DNA from: Crotophaga sulcirostris
Taxonomy: Eukaryota > Chordata > Aves > Cuculiformes > Crotophagidae
Direction of reading: 5' to 3'
DNA length: 64,000 nucleotides
Assembly: GCA_013397455.1 (NCBI GenBank)
Contig: VYZB01000278.1
Coordinates: forward strand, 138,348 to 202,347
Part shown: piece after piece, positions 61,001 through 64,000 of the stretch
Position numbering within the stretch: position 1 is the first letter of the stretch
Layout of the letters: each line of letters opens with the position of its first letter
Translations under genes and position numbers: made by a program
The notes under the pieces: generated by a model
Seen by the model: only the letters and a program-made list of their open reading frames with translations
The model's database searches: none
Told to the model about the DNA's origin: nothing

Positions 61001-63727
61001 CAGTTGGGGATCTCTTTGCTGTCACAAAGCAAAAAATTAATTGTCAAGAGATGCAGTTATATGCAAATATCAGGAAGCTTATTTGAGGTCATGTTCAATT
61101 GATTGTAATTGCTTTACAACTATTTTAATCTGTTATCACTGGTTAATGTTAATTACTGGCTGCTTAGCACAAAGAGGACCAAGTTTGTACACACTCCTGA
61201 ATTGTTACAGGGCAAGACAAAGCAAGTGCATTTAATGTTATATTGCTTTCTAGGACTGCTTAGGTGGGTTATTCAGTTAGGTATTCTTATGTATGTATTG
61301 AACAACACAAGGTGATAAAATGGTTTTCCCCTTTAAGTGTAAAGGAAATTAGAAAGGATTAGCACATCCCACTATTATGGACTATAACGAGGCTGCTGTA
61401 GTAATATACAGAACTCCACACAGAAGTGGTGATCAGCTTACATGTTTGATCTGTCCTCTTCAATTTTTTTTTTTACTGAAGGAGGTGCTTATGTGAACCG
61501 AGGAGATCACAGTTTAACCATGTACCTTTTTAGAATGTGTTCTTTACTTAGCAGAGGATAAATCTTCTGGATTTAAACAGGAATAATGTAAGACTGCCTA
61601 CAAGCAAAGTATGGTCAATGTACATTCTTAAATTTTTAAATAAAGCCAAGACTCGAGTGGGTGTTAAGAGAAAAACAAAAAAAAAGATAGTTCATGAGAG
61701 CTGAGAAAAGAGAAAATCACTTAGAAAATCCCCCTCTCCTCAGTCTTTTTGCACACTCAGTGTTATTCATAGTCTTACTAGTCTATTTCTTTTATCAGGC
61801 TTCCCCTGAAAGATCAACACGAACACAGCAGAAGGAGTTTCAGACGTATGTTTTGGATGGAGTAATGGACCACTTACTTGCAGCTGATGTTTTATTGGGT
61901 AATACAGCAAAGTTTAATTACAAATCTGTTGATTTGAGCAAAAGGTTTTGCTTATCTAACTTTTTCTTTAATAGCGTCCCCTTTTGTTACAACTTGATTG
62001 TCTTTAACTCGTTTTCCAGCCCTTTCCTTTCCTTTGATATGTTGCTGTGCTTCCACGTTCCCTCACTATCTCAGTTGTGCCAAAGCTGTAAAATATTAAT
62101 AGATTATTCAAAAAAAATACATGGAATGAATCTTTTGGATACAGACAAATTGCAATCACATCGTCTCTCTTGCCCTTCTTGCTTTGGTAGAGGATCTGGA
62201 GCTGTTGTCAGTTTATCATGGGTGGGACTTTAGTTTTTAAAAGTTAGCTTTGCTTCCATTTCCTCCTAGTGCAGTTTTATTGGGAATGTAGCACCCCAGA
62301 AAAACGCTTTGAGATCAGCACTCCATTGATCCAGTTAATAAATGATCAAGAAGAGAATTGGAAGCTTGTAAGCTGGATGTCAGTATGGTGGACTTTCCCA
62401 CCAGAGCATGGGTTTAGATGATCGTGAAGTGGCCTGTAGGAATATTGCTGCTCAGGTGCCCGATCAGATTTCATGATGGGCTCCTGAACTTCATGGGACC
62501 TGTCGATCTGCTCTATTTCACAGTATCACAGTATTACAAGGTTGGAAAGGACCTTTGAGATCATTGAGTCCAATGGTATCTGTCCTCTGCTAAACCATGT
62601 CCCCCAGAAACTCATCTACCCGTCTTTTAAACACCTCCAGGGGTGGTGACTCAGCCACCTCCCTGCACAATACACGGGCATGTATTTCCATCCTAGATGT
62701 CATGGGGCACCATGCATTTCTGTTCAGATGTGCTGGGCAGGCTCCCTTTTTCTTGCCACAGCAATGATTTGTCTTTCTCTGGGTGCAATGCATTAATAAT
62801 GTAAATCCAGAATTGTGTTACATGAAGCTTTGGGTAAGGTCCTTCGAAGAGCTGCCTACCCTCACAAGTACTTCTGTGCAGCCCAGGAGCAGGACTGTGG
62901 TTTCCTGAGGTGTTCTTCCTTCAAGGTCTTGCCAGCTTGTCCAGGTGCAATGCTGCCAGTTGCTTTATGTGCAGATGGGGCAACAAGTGCACAAACTTGG
63001 TTTTGATTTGATTTGGGAGTTTTCTGTTTGTTTCTTTCTTTTTTATGGAAGCACTTGCACTTTTCAAGCTTCTCTTGATATAGAAGCTGGGCTGACATTT
63101 ACATACAGGCAAACACATGCAGCTGATGCCCACTGACACAGTTTTATTGAAGGATGTTGAGCTAGACCTGATGTCAGCTGGTATCAATTATCTTCATATG
63201 TTTAAAAAGGTGCTTTTCTTTTTAAAAAGGCAGAAGTATCATTTAAAAAAGCTACAGGTGGTTCTGCACATCTGCAGCTCCAGTTGAAAAGGAGGACCAT
63301 ACATAAACATGATTCCTCAGGATCACAGGAGTACCATTTCATCTGGACTCTTATCTCGTCAGCCCCTTTGTATTGGCTTTTGTCACTGTTGGTTTCAAAC
63401 ATTCACTTACCATCAAGATCATTATAGGGAGGCCTCGAAGTTTTAGCTTTTTCTTTGGCAGAATCTTTTTTACAGAAGTCTAGAAAGCACAGACTAATGT
63501 GAATGTATTTATACAGATGTGGTGTTTTGATAAGTGAAGGAAACGTTGGGTTTTTTTGTTACCTAGGTGAAGATGCATCTCTGCCTATAACAAGTGGAGG
63601 AAGCTACCAGGTGCTGGTGAACAATGTGTTTTATTTTACACAGCGTGTGGTAGATAAACTTTGGCAGGGCATGTTCAACAAAGAATCCAAACTTCTTGTG
63701 GAATTCATAATCCAGCTCATTGCACAG
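898..63727 (+). CDS. WDFY3: WDFY3 (ALFY), internal part of the coding sequence, join of 31 exons
   Basis: The joined exons encode 1,884 residues that match vertebrate WDFY3 almost residue for residue as I recall the human protein. The join opens with [19 protein letters not shown] and closes with [17 protein letters not shown]3 is a very large BEACH-family scaffold of selective autophagy: it binds PI3P through a C-terminal FYVE finger, ATG5 through WD40 repeats and p62-positive aggregates, and it is needed for brain development. In this window the fragment runs as helical armadillo-like region (fragment residues 1-860), ConA-like sandwich (about 896-1160), then a second long helical region (about 1161-1884). 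BEACH, WD40 and FYVE lie beyond the right edge and the initiator Met beyond the left edge. All 30 complete introns are GT-AG and all phases agree. WDFY4 is the nearest paralogue, but the near-identity to WDFY3 excludes it. Confidence 0.97.
1091..4485 (+). other. WDFY3: Intron 1
   Basis: 3.4 kb. Holds a GC-richer block around 1970-2320 with a 209-codon open frame on the minus strand (1702-2331) that I do not recognise, an A run at 2925-2935, and the hAT miniature element at 3859-4055. The rest shows nothing recognisable. Confidence 0.85.
3859..4055. mobile_element. Non-autonomous hAT (Charlie-type) miniature transposon
   Basis: A 197-bp element with inverted ends: the left end begins CAGGGGTGTCAGACTC and the right end, read on the minus strand, begins CAGGGGTGTCAAACTC, with 19 of the first 21 positions identical. 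It is flanked by GTATAAAG (3851-3858) and ATGTAAAG (4056-4063), a decayed 8-bp target duplication matching at 6 of 8 positions, as hAT elements make. CAGGGGTGTC ends are known from Charlie-type hATs. The CpG-rich centre has no transposase frame. Intronic and probably old. Confidence 0.82.
4486..4672 (+). CDS. WDFY3: WDFY3 exon 2 of window
   Basis: Encodes fragment residues 65-127 ([14 protein letters not shown] to FLCDLLLR) of the helical N-terminal scaffold. The acceptor is cttttcag and the donor gtatgc at 4673. It enters with two bases finishing the Glu codon and leaves with AG of a split Arg codon, matching the next exon. Confidence 0.96.
4673..7431 (+). other. WDFY3: Intron 2
   Basis: 2.8 kb of AT-rich intron; 6.4-6.8 kb is somewhat purine-rich. 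No recognisable element. Confidence 0.8.
7432..7598 (+). CDS. WDFY3: WDFY3 exon 3 of window
   Basis: Encodes fragment residues 127-183 ([19 protein letters not shown] to [10 protein letters not shown]). A charged helix is followed by a Pro/Gly/Thr-rich loop ([17 protein letters not shown]). The acceptor is ttctttag, the donor is gtgagt at 7599, and the exit phase is one base of a Gly codon. Confidence 0.96.
8981..10695 (-). mobile_element. CR1 LINE, 5'-truncated, with decayed reverse-transcriptase frame
   Basis: The right-to-left element ends at 8981 in tandem octamers (ATTCTATG type), the diagnostic CR1 3' end. The minus frame 9908-10486 (192 codons) reads as reverse transcriptase: [54 protein letters not shown] and [11 protein letters not shown], followed by frameshifted remnants (9420-9857, 9247-9534). 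The catalytic F-A-D-D motif reads FAND at 9820-9831. The 5' part (endonuclease and ORF1) is missing; the 5' edge near 10695 is estimated from alignment by eye with the second copy at 30.1 kb. Dead retrotransposon in intron 3. Confidence 0.93.
9908..10486 (-). pseudogene. CR1 reverse-transcriptase remnant
   Basis: A 192-codon fragment of CR1 ORF2 covering the fingers and part of the palm of the polymerase. Open from the GPDEMHP region through KAFDTV and [13 protein letters not shown] to the PVDTCV region, then interrupted: a stop precedes the usual PQG motif. The FAND-bearing segment lies downstream in another frame. Not functional. Confidence 0.9.
11671..12138 (+). CDS. WDFY3: WDFY3 exon 4 of window
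   Basis: At 468 nt this is the longest exon here. It encodes fragment residues 183-339 ([18 protein letters not shown] to DPTQALNDQ). Leucine-rich amphipathic helices such as [15 protein letters not shown] and [17 protein letters not shown] are typical of armadillo-like repeats. The acceptor is acatttag and the donor gtagtg at 12139. The length is a multiple of three with equal entry and exit phase. Confidence 0.97.
12139..12917 (+). other. WDFY3: Intron 4
   Basis: 0.8 kb, AT-rich with a short A/T tract at about 12613-12640. Nothing else recognised. Confidence 0.85.
12918..13013 (+). CDS. WDFY3: WDFY3 exon 5 of window (short)
   Basis: A 96-nt exon encoding fragment residues 339-371 ([19 protein letters not shown] to GSNTNA). 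The acceptor is tttttag and the donor gtaagt at 13014. The Ser-rich start appears one residue shorter than human WDFY3 as I remember it (DSRNNSSVEDQ). The length is a multiple of three and both ends share a phase, so skipping would keep frame. Confidence 0.95.
13014..15686 (+). other. WDFY3: Intron 5
   Basis: 2.7 kb. Contains a probable ancient LINE relic on the minus strand (14279-14400); otherwise nothing recognised. Confidence 0.8.
14279..14400 (-). repeat. Probable ancient CR1/L3-like reverse-transcriptase relic
   Basis: Read on the minus strand, the segment gives [18 protein letters not shown] followed by [16 protein letters not shown]. It aligns without gaps to the equivalent stretch of the CR1 copy at 10.1 kb ([18 protein letters not shown] followed by [16 protein letters not shown]), sharing LVDK, KA, V, H, LVS, L and the final R at the same spacing. 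Flanks carry frameshifts and fade out. Much more diverged than the other CR1 copies. The short length leaves chance similarity possible. Confidence 0.5.
15687..15880 (+). CDS. WDFY3: WDFY3 exon 6 of window
   Basis: Encodes fragment residues 371-435 ([19 protein letters not shown] to [10 protein letters not shown]). The acceptor is ccaagtag before 15687 and the donor gtaaat at 15881. The exon ends on a codon boundary after Arg. The segment is nearly invariant between birds and mammals in this family. Confidence 0.96.
15881..18006 (+). other. WDFY3: Intron 6
   Basis: 2.1 kb with T-rich stretches and a 12-base A run near 17006. No element recognised. Confidence 0.8.
18007..18464 (+). CDS. WDFY3: WDFY3 exon 7 of window
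   Basis: A 458-nt exon encoding fragment residues 436-588 ([21 protein letters not shown] to [11 protein letters not shown]). Strongly helical, with the conserved stretch [20 protein letters not shown]. The acceptor is ttcatag, the donor is gtatga at 18465, and it leaves with AG of a split Ser codon. An 11-base C run (18507-18517) sits about 40 bases past the donor. Confidence 0.97.
18465..20416 (+). other. WDFY3: Intron 7
   Basis: 2.0 kb. Holds an 11-base C run (18507-18517), a CR1 3' fragment (18925-19292) and a short CCAA repeat (19738-19755). Confidence 0.85.
18925..19292 (-). mobile_element. CR1 LINE 3' fragment
   Basis: About 370 bases in reverse orientation, from a degenerate octamer end (ACAGAATCAT at 18927) through the conserved CR1 ORF2 tail. 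The minus frame 19002-19238 reads [20 protein letters not shown] and [20 protein letters not shown], the C-terminal signature of CR1 ORF2. 5'-truncated, as is usual for CR1. Confidence 0.93.
20417..20500 (+). CDS. WDFY3: WDFY3 exon 8 of window (short, frame-neutral)
   Basis: An 84-nt exon encoding fragment residues 588-616, a Ser/Pro-rich linker ([18 protein letters not shown], then [10 protein letters not shown]) that is likely disordered. The acceptor is tctgtag. The donor is gtaccg at 20501, a weaker match to consensus than the other donors. Length 28 x 3 with the same entry and exit phase, so it could be skipped without a frameshift. Both junctions join in frame to neighbours. Confidence 0.94.
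20501..24825 (+). other. WDFY3: Intron 8
   Basis: The longest intron in view, 4.3 kb. AT-rich with T tracts (for example 21978-21989). I recognise no element, RNA or exon in it. Confidence 0.8.
24826..25003 (+). CDS. WDFY3: WDFY3 exon 9 of window
   Basis: Encodes fragment residues 616-675 ([16 protein letters not shown] to SVGSATHPE). The first half continues the polar linker and differs most from the human sequence I recall ([17 protein letters not shown]). The second half returns to a helix, [19 protein letters not shown]. The acceptor is tcctgcag, the donor gtagga at 25004. Confidence 0.95.
25004..25340 (+). other. WDFY3: Intron 9
   Basis: 337 bases, ending in a T-rich tract before the exon 10 acceptor. 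Nothing else seen. Confidence 0.9.
25341..25555 (+). CDS. WDFY3: WDFY3 exon 10 of window
   Basis: Encodes fragment residues 676-747 ([19 protein letters not shown] to [11 protein letters not shown]). Tandem amphipathic helices of the scaffold. The acceptor is tttttcag after a long T tract, the donor gtcaga at 25556. Exit is with AG of a split Arg codon. It is separated from exon 9 by only 337 bases. Confidence 0.96.
25556..26728 (+). other. WDFY3: Intron 10
   Basis: 1.2 kb; contains a CR1 3' fragment at about 25790-26055. The rest is unremarkable. Confidence 0.85.
25790..26055 (+). mobile_element. CR1 LINE 3' fragment
   Basis: Forward orientation. The frame 25722-25943 carries [20 protein letters not shown] and [20 protein letters not shown], the CR1 ORF2 C-terminus, followed by the 3' UTR with TTGGACTAGATGATCTTTAA and an octamer-like end (TGTGATTCTGTGAT) near 26055. 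The left edge is approximate; similarity may extend to about 25725. Confidence 0.9.
26729..26841 (+). CDS. WDFY3: WDFY3 exon 11 of window
   Basis: Encodes fragment residues 747-785 ([20 protein letters not shown] to SFEPEMR). The acceptor is tttcttag. The donor is chosen as gtaggt at 26842 because only that site keeps phase with exon 12; a second GT four bases downstream (gtgctg) would shift the frame. The split codon at the junction reads Asn here where human has Ser. Confidence 0.94.
26842..28971 (+). other. WDFY3: Intron 11
   Basis: 2.1 kb of AT-rich sequence with no recognisable element. Confidence 0.8.
28972..29203 (+). CDS. WDFY3: WDFY3 exon 12 of window
   Basis: Encodes fragment residues 785-862 ([20 protein letters not shown] to FDTSLEGFG). 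Contains the conserved [20 protein letters not shown] stretch leading into the ConA-like domain. The acceptor is tactctag, the donor gtaagg at 29204. Confidence 0.96.
30473..30512 (+). repeat. GATAAAA-type short tandem repeat inside CR1
   Basis: About 40 bases of imperfect GATAAAA/GATAAAAA units followed by an A-rich tail. The equivalent site in the 8981-10695 copy has a single AAAGATAAAAAGG, so the expansion arose in this copy. Confidence 0.85.
30535..31056 (+). pseudogene. CR1 reverse-transcriptase remnant
   Basis: A 173-codon fragment spanning the polymerase palm from the [12 protein letters not shown] motif past FGND. It keeps PQG but has the first catalytic Asp replaced by Asn. The frame upstream ([20 protein letters not shown], 30337-30470) is separated from it by the GATAAAA-type expansion at 30473-30512. 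Not functional. Confidence 0.9.
32324..32424 (+). CDS. WDFY3: WDFY3 exon 13 of window
   Basis: A 101-nt exon encoding fragment residues 862-896 ([20 protein letters not shown] to VVSGIGTG). It is a loop rich in Gly, Ala and Thr just before the ConA-like sandwich. The acceptor is gtttaatag, the donor gtaagt at 32425. Confidence 0.95.
32425..33479 (+). other. WDFY3: Intron 13
   Basis: 1.1 kb. Has a G8 run followed by a short GT repeat (32549-32568). Nothing else recognised. Confidence 0.85.
33480..33698 (+). CDS. WDFY3: WDFY3 exon 14 of window (start of ConA-like domain)
   Basis: Encodes fragment residues 896-969 ([20 protein letters not shown] to EELLQNY). The pattern 'S-Y-S-x-W-F-x-I-E-x-F' and the following beta-rich repeats ([20 protein letters not shown]) are the opening strands of the ConA/LamG-like fold found in BEACH proteins. 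The acceptor is ggttttag, the donor gtaaga at 33699. The exon is frame-neutral. Confidence 0.96.
33699..37291 (+). other. WDFY3: Intron 14
   Basis: 3.6 kb. Contains three GC-richer blocks (about 34190-34540, 35600-35880 and 36230-36680) unlike the AT-rich surroundings. These may be old transposon pieces, but none shows ends or coding remnants I can name. Confidence 0.7.
37292..37473 (+). CDS. WDFY3: WDFY3 exon 15 of window (ConA-like domain)
   Basis: Encodes fragment residues 969-1029 ([20 protein letters not shown] to DGQLVNTVK). [12 protein letters not shown] followed by [12 protein letters not shown] is the classic LamG/ConA-like signature: a Trp-His strand, then a bound-ligand-display hairpin. 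The acceptor is cccctttag, the donor gtaaaa at 37474. Confidence 0.96.
37474..38954 (+). other. WDFY3: Intron 15
   Basis: 1.5 kb. Starts with a short AT repeat (37531-37542) and an A-rich AAAC/CAAA low-complexity tract (about 37548-37622). The rest is plain intron. Confidence 0.85.
37548..37622 (+). repeat. A-rich low-complexity tract
   Basis: About 75 bases almost devoid of G and T, built from AAC, CAAA and CATA units. It lies just after a (AT)6 repeat. No 3' end of a retroelement precedes it, so it is not obviously a poly-A tail. Confidence 0.8.
38955..39186 (+). CDS. WDFY3: WDFY3 exon 16 of window (ConA-like domain)
   Basis: Encodes fragment residues 1030-1107 ([19 protein letters not shown] to GSFQAVYIP). 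[12 protein letters not shown] matches the strand that follows the 'DGQ' hairpin in this fold, and [12 protein letters not shown] is strongly conserved. The acceptor is cccttacag, the donor gtaagt at 39187. Confidence 0.96.
39187..41318 (+). other. WDFY3: Intron 16
   Basis: 2.1 kb. A short CA repeat and C run lie at 39957-39975. No transposon or RNA recognised. Confidence 0.8.
39957..39975 (+). repeat. CA dinucleotide repeat with C7 run
   Basis: (CA)6 running directly into seven C residues; a short microsatellite. Confidence 0.85.
41319..41479 (+). CDS. WDFY3: WDFY3 exon 17 of window
   Basis: Encodes fragment residues 1107-1160 ([20 protein letters not shown] to SKAIAKQ), the end of the ConA-like domain and the following conserved basic segment ([15 protein letters not shown]). 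The acceptor is tctttaag (AAG type), the donor gtatgt at 41480. Confidence 0.95.
41480..42475 (+). other. WDFY3: Intron 17
   Basis: 1.0 kb, of which about 380 bases are a degraded CR1 fragment (41875-42258). Confidence 0.85.
41875..42258 (+). mobile_element. CR1 LINE 3' fragment, degraded
   Basis: Forward orientation. Recognisable from GAAAGGCTGAGAGAGTTGGG (the ERLRELG motif) through AAAGGATTTTAAACTGAAAG and CTTTGAGCAACCAG to a 3' end at CCATTCTATGATC near 42258. Several small deletions relative to the other copies and multiple stops. Older than the copy at 25.8 kb judging by divergence. Confidence 0.88.
42476..42587 (+). CDS. WDFY3: WDFY3 exon 18 of window
   Basis: Encodes fragment residues 1161-1198 ([20 protein letters not shown] to GAALIGYLG). 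The acceptor is ttgttcag, the donor gtgagt at 42588. It leaves with one base of a split Gly codon. Confidence 0.95.
42588..43021 (+). other. WDFY3: Intron 18
   Basis: 434 bases, AT-rich, nothing recognised. Confidence 0.88.
43022..43212 (+). CDS. WDFY3: WDFY3 exon 19 of window
   Basis: Encodes fragment residues 1198-1261 ([20 protein letters not shown] to MERIRGYQ). A run of small hydrophobic residues, [14 protein letters not shown], resembles a membrane helix but is a buried scaffold helix in a cytosolic protein. The acceptor is tctgctcag, the donor gtatgt at 43213. Confidence 0.96.
43213..44665 (+). other. WDFY3: Intron 19
   Basis: 1.5 kb. A 97-codon + frame (43665-43958) shows no family and no splice context; I see no real feature. 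Confidence 0.8.
44666..44818 (+). CDS. WDFY3: WDFY3 exon 20 of window
   Basis: Encodes fragment residues 1262-1312 ([20 protein letters not shown] to LLCDFE). It is bounded by whole codons on both sides (153 nt). The acceptor is gttcaag (AAG type), the donor gtatgt at 44819. Confidence 0.95.
44819..47166 (+). other. WDFY3: Intron 20
   Basis: 2.3 kb. A 16-base A run at 46724-46739. A 107-codon + frame (45504-45827) is unrecognised and probably chance. Confidence 0.8.
47167..47240 (+). CDS. WDFY3: WDFY3 exon 21 of window (74 nt)
   Basis: The shortest exon here, encoding fragment residues 1313-1337 ([20 protein letters not shown], then LTES). The acceptor is atttcag, the donor gtatga at 47241. 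It is followed by the shortest intron of the window (102 bases). Confidence 0.95.
47343..47504 (+). CDS. WDFY3: WDFY3 exon 22 of window
   Basis: Encodes fragment residues 1337-1391 ([20 protein letters not shown] to [10 protein letters not shown]). Armadillo-like helices. The acceptor is cttccag, the donor gtagcc at 47505 (non-consensus at the last two positions). Frame-neutral length, 162 nt. Confidence 0.95.
47505..47971 (+). other. WDFY3: Intron 22
   Basis: 467 bases with a T run before the displaced exon 23 acceptor. Nothing else seen. Confidence 0.88.
47972..48066 (+). CDS. WDFY3: WDFY3 exon 23 of window
   Basis: Encodes fragment residues 1391-1423 ([20 protein letters not shown] to HEEKLDSG). 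The acceptor is catcaag (AAG type) with its T tract displaced about 15 bases upstream; the donor is gtaagt at 48067. Phase joins correctly on both sides. Confidence 0.95.
48067..49771 (+). other. WDFY3: Intron 23
   Basis: 1.7 kb, no recognisable element apart from the T13 tract before exon 24. Confidence 0.82.
49772..49892 (+). CDS. WDFY3: WDFY3 exon 24 of window
   Basis: Encodes fragment residues 1423-1463 ([20 protein letters not shown] to KTTVNLQ). The acceptor is tttttag behind a 13-base T run (49744-49756); the donor is gtaagt at 49893. It leaves with CA of a split Gln codon. Confidence 0.96.
49893..51207 (+). other. WDFY3: Intron 24
   Basis: 1.3 kb of AT-rich intron; nothing recognised. 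Confidence 0.82.
51208..51425 (+). CDS. WDFY3: WDFY3 exon 25 of window
   Basis: Encodes fragment residues 1463-1536 ([20 protein letters not shown] to NKIGTVLG). Contains the conserved helix [20 protein letters not shown]. The acceptor is ttaattag, the donor gtatgg at 51426. Confidence 0.96.
51426..54067 (+). other. WDFY3: Intron 25
   Basis: 2.6 kb. The stretch 52400-53330 is very AT-rich. An A12 run lies at 53452-53463. No element recognised. Confidence 0.8.
54068..54303 (+). CDS. WDFY3: WDFY3 exon 26 of window
   Basis: Encodes fragment residues 1536-1614 ([20 protein letters not shown] to SSRCNQGCQ). The acceptor is accctag, the donor gtaggg at 54304. The tail of the exon ([14 protein letters not shown]) is its least conserved part. 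Confidence 0.96.
54304..55571 (+). other. WDFY3: Intron 26
   Basis: 1.3 kb. T/G-rich low-complexity stretch at about 54586-54650; otherwise plain. Confidence 0.82.
55572..55706 (+). CDS. WDFY3: WDFY3 exon 27 of window
   Basis: Encodes fragment residues 1615-1659 ([20 protein letters not shown] to [12 protein letters not shown]). It is bounded by whole codons (135 nt). The acceptor is tcctacag, the donor gtaagc at 55707. Confidence 0.95.
55707..57571 (+). other. WDFY3: Intron 27
   Basis: 1.9 kb. The first 0.6 kb is ordinary; the last 1.2 kb is mostly the degenerate repeat tract at about 56335-57490. Confidence 0.85.
56335..57490 (+). repeat. Degenerate CATGTG/ACATGT-rich repetitive tract
   Basis: About 1.1 kb built from loosely repeated words such as GTCATGTGTTCTG, GACATGTTCAG, CACATGTTC, GGTCATGTGCTTAG and TGATGTGCTG, spaced irregularly at roughly 10-25 bases. 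Base use is unlike the flanks: TG/CA-rich, few A or T runs, few stops. All three + frames stay open for 75-114 codons in places (for example 56338-56676, 57085-57372, 57403-57747), as expected of a tandem array rather than a gene. No flanking LINE or LTR is visible. Most likely a decayed minisatellite. It ends about 80 bases before the exon 28 acceptor. Confidence 0.75.
57572..57751 (+). CDS. WDFY3: WDFY3 exon 28 of window
   Basis: Encodes fragment residues 1660-1719 ([20 protein letters not shown] to IRPYSEM). It is bounded by whole codons (180 nt). The acceptor is ccacccag, the donor gtacaa at 57752. The degenerate repeat tract of intron 27 ends about 80 bases upstream of this acceptor. Confidence 0.96.
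57752..59726 (+). other. WDFY3: Intron 28
   Basis: 2.0 kb. Two T13 runs (59201-59213, 59389-59401). No element recognised. Confidence 0.82.
59727..59960 (+). CDS. WDFY3: WDFY3 exon 29 of window
   Basis: Encodes fragment residues 1720-1797 ([20 protein letters not shown] to TPLVDLLLE). Contains the very conserved [20 protein letters not shown]. Bounded by whole codons (234 nt). The acceptor is ttcacag, the donor gtacag at 59961. Confidence 0.97.
59961..61798 (+). other. WDFY3: Intron 29
   Basis: 1.8 kb. A 115-codon + frame at 60739-61086 is hydrophobic but unrecognised and has no splice context. Nothing else seen. Confidence 0.8.
61799..61898 (+). CDS. WDFY3: WDFY3 exon 30 of window
   Basis: Encodes fragment residues 1798-1831 ([20 protein letters not shown] to LLAADVLLG). 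The acceptor is ttatcag, the donor gtaata at 61899. It leaves with one base of a Gly codon. Confidence 0.96.
61899..63566 (+). other. WDFY3: Intron 30
   Basis: 1.7 kb. Contains a short CR1 fragment (62518-62671); the rest is plain intron. Confidence 0.82.
62518..62671 (-). mobile_element. CR1 LINE 3' fragment, short
   Basis: About 150 bases in reverse orientation, beginning with a degenerate octamer end (CACAGTATCACAG) followed by GGTTGGAAAGGACCTTTGAG, the conserved CR1 3' region. The minus frame ends in [20 protein letters not shown], the last residues of CR1 ORF2. Strongly 5'-truncated. Confidence 0.88.
63567..63727 (+). CDS. WDFY3: WDFY3 exon 31 of window (last in view)
   Basis: Encodes fragment residues 1831-1884 ([20 protein letters not shown] to EFIIQLIAQ). 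The acceptor is tacctag, the donor gtaagg at 63728. It ends on a codon boundary. The next exon, expected to begin SKRRSQG as in other vertebrates, is beyond the right edge. Confidence 0.96.
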
Positions 63728-64000
63728 GTAAGGATGTTCTTCTGTTAGCCTGCTTGTGAAAACATTTCCTCAGGTTATGTTAAAAACCATGGAGTGATGT
63801 CACCAAGCAGACTGCTAGTGACACACGTCAGGTCAGCATATAAGGATGCTTTTCTTTCCCAGGCTTTCTCTCTCTTGTATTGAGCTTCCCTAGCATATCT
63901 AGTCAATGTGGAGTACTTTAATACAGGGCAGTTGAGTAAAAACTGCTTTCAGATTACATCACTCTTTAGAAATTCCAAAAACCAAAATTTACCTCACGTG
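63728..64000 (+). other. WDFY3: Intron (partial) after exon 31
   Basis: The last 273 bases; runs off the right edge with no exon or repeat recognised. Confidence 0.88.

Noticed and set aside
60739..61086. 115-codon hydrophobic + frame in intron 29
   Set aside because: T-rich intronic DNA read as Leu/Phe/Val; no homology I recognise and no splice context.
1..64000. CRISPR array, operon, phage or bacterial defence system
   Set aside because: Intron-exon structure, CR1 LINEs and the single large animal gene show vertebrate nuclear DNA; no regular direct repeats with unique spacers exist.

Overview
This is a vertebrate nuclear window, most likely from a bird. It holds one split gene on the + strand, set in long AT-rich introns that carry CR1 LINE fragments ending in the octamer-type 3' terminus common in avian genomes (crocodilians and turtles also carry CR1). 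The gene is WDFY3 (ALFY, autophagy-linked FYVE protein). I resolved 31 consecutive internal coding exons between 898 and 63727. Every intron starts with GT and ends with AG, every junction keeps phase, and the joined fragment is exactly 5,652 nt (1,884 codons) with no internal stop. Compared from memory with human WDFY3 (about 3,500 residues), it covers roughly residues 190 to 2075. The start codon, the 5' exons and the 3' half (PH-like, BEACH, WD40 and FYVE domains) lie outside the window.

Layout: 0.9-20.5 kb holds exons 1-8, an N-terminal helical/armadillo-like scaffold ending in a Ser/Pro-rich linker. 24.8-29.2 kb holds exons 9-12, which continue the scaffold. 32.3-41.5 kb holds exons 13-17, a concanavalin-A-like (LamG-like) sandwich. 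42.5-63.7 kb holds exons 18-31, the long helical middle region before the catalytically inert C-terminal targeting modules. The protein is a large PI3P-associated scaffold that links ubiquitin/p62-marked aggregates to the autophagy machinery, but the residues known for PI3P, ATG5 and GABARAP contacts are all downstream of this window.

Introns make up about 91% of the window. They hold six CR1 fragments. Two of these are long reverse-transcriptase-bearing copies in opposite orientation (8981-10695 minus; about 30050-31560 plus), and four are short 3' pieces. There is also a probable relic of a much older CR1/L3-like LINE (14279-14400 minus), a 197-bp hAT-type miniature element with about 21-bp inverted ends and a decayed 8-bp target duplication (3859-4055), and a 1.1-kb degenerate CATGTG/ACATGT-rich repetitive tract just upstream of exon 28 (about 56335-57490). 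I saw no tRNA, rRNA, CRISPR array, promoter or second protein-coding gene.

No new multi-gene system is visible. The points most worth a second look are the degenerate repeat tract, the hAT miniature element, the CR1 copy that lost its 3' rather than its 5' end, and the small frame-neutral exon 8 with a non-consensus donor.
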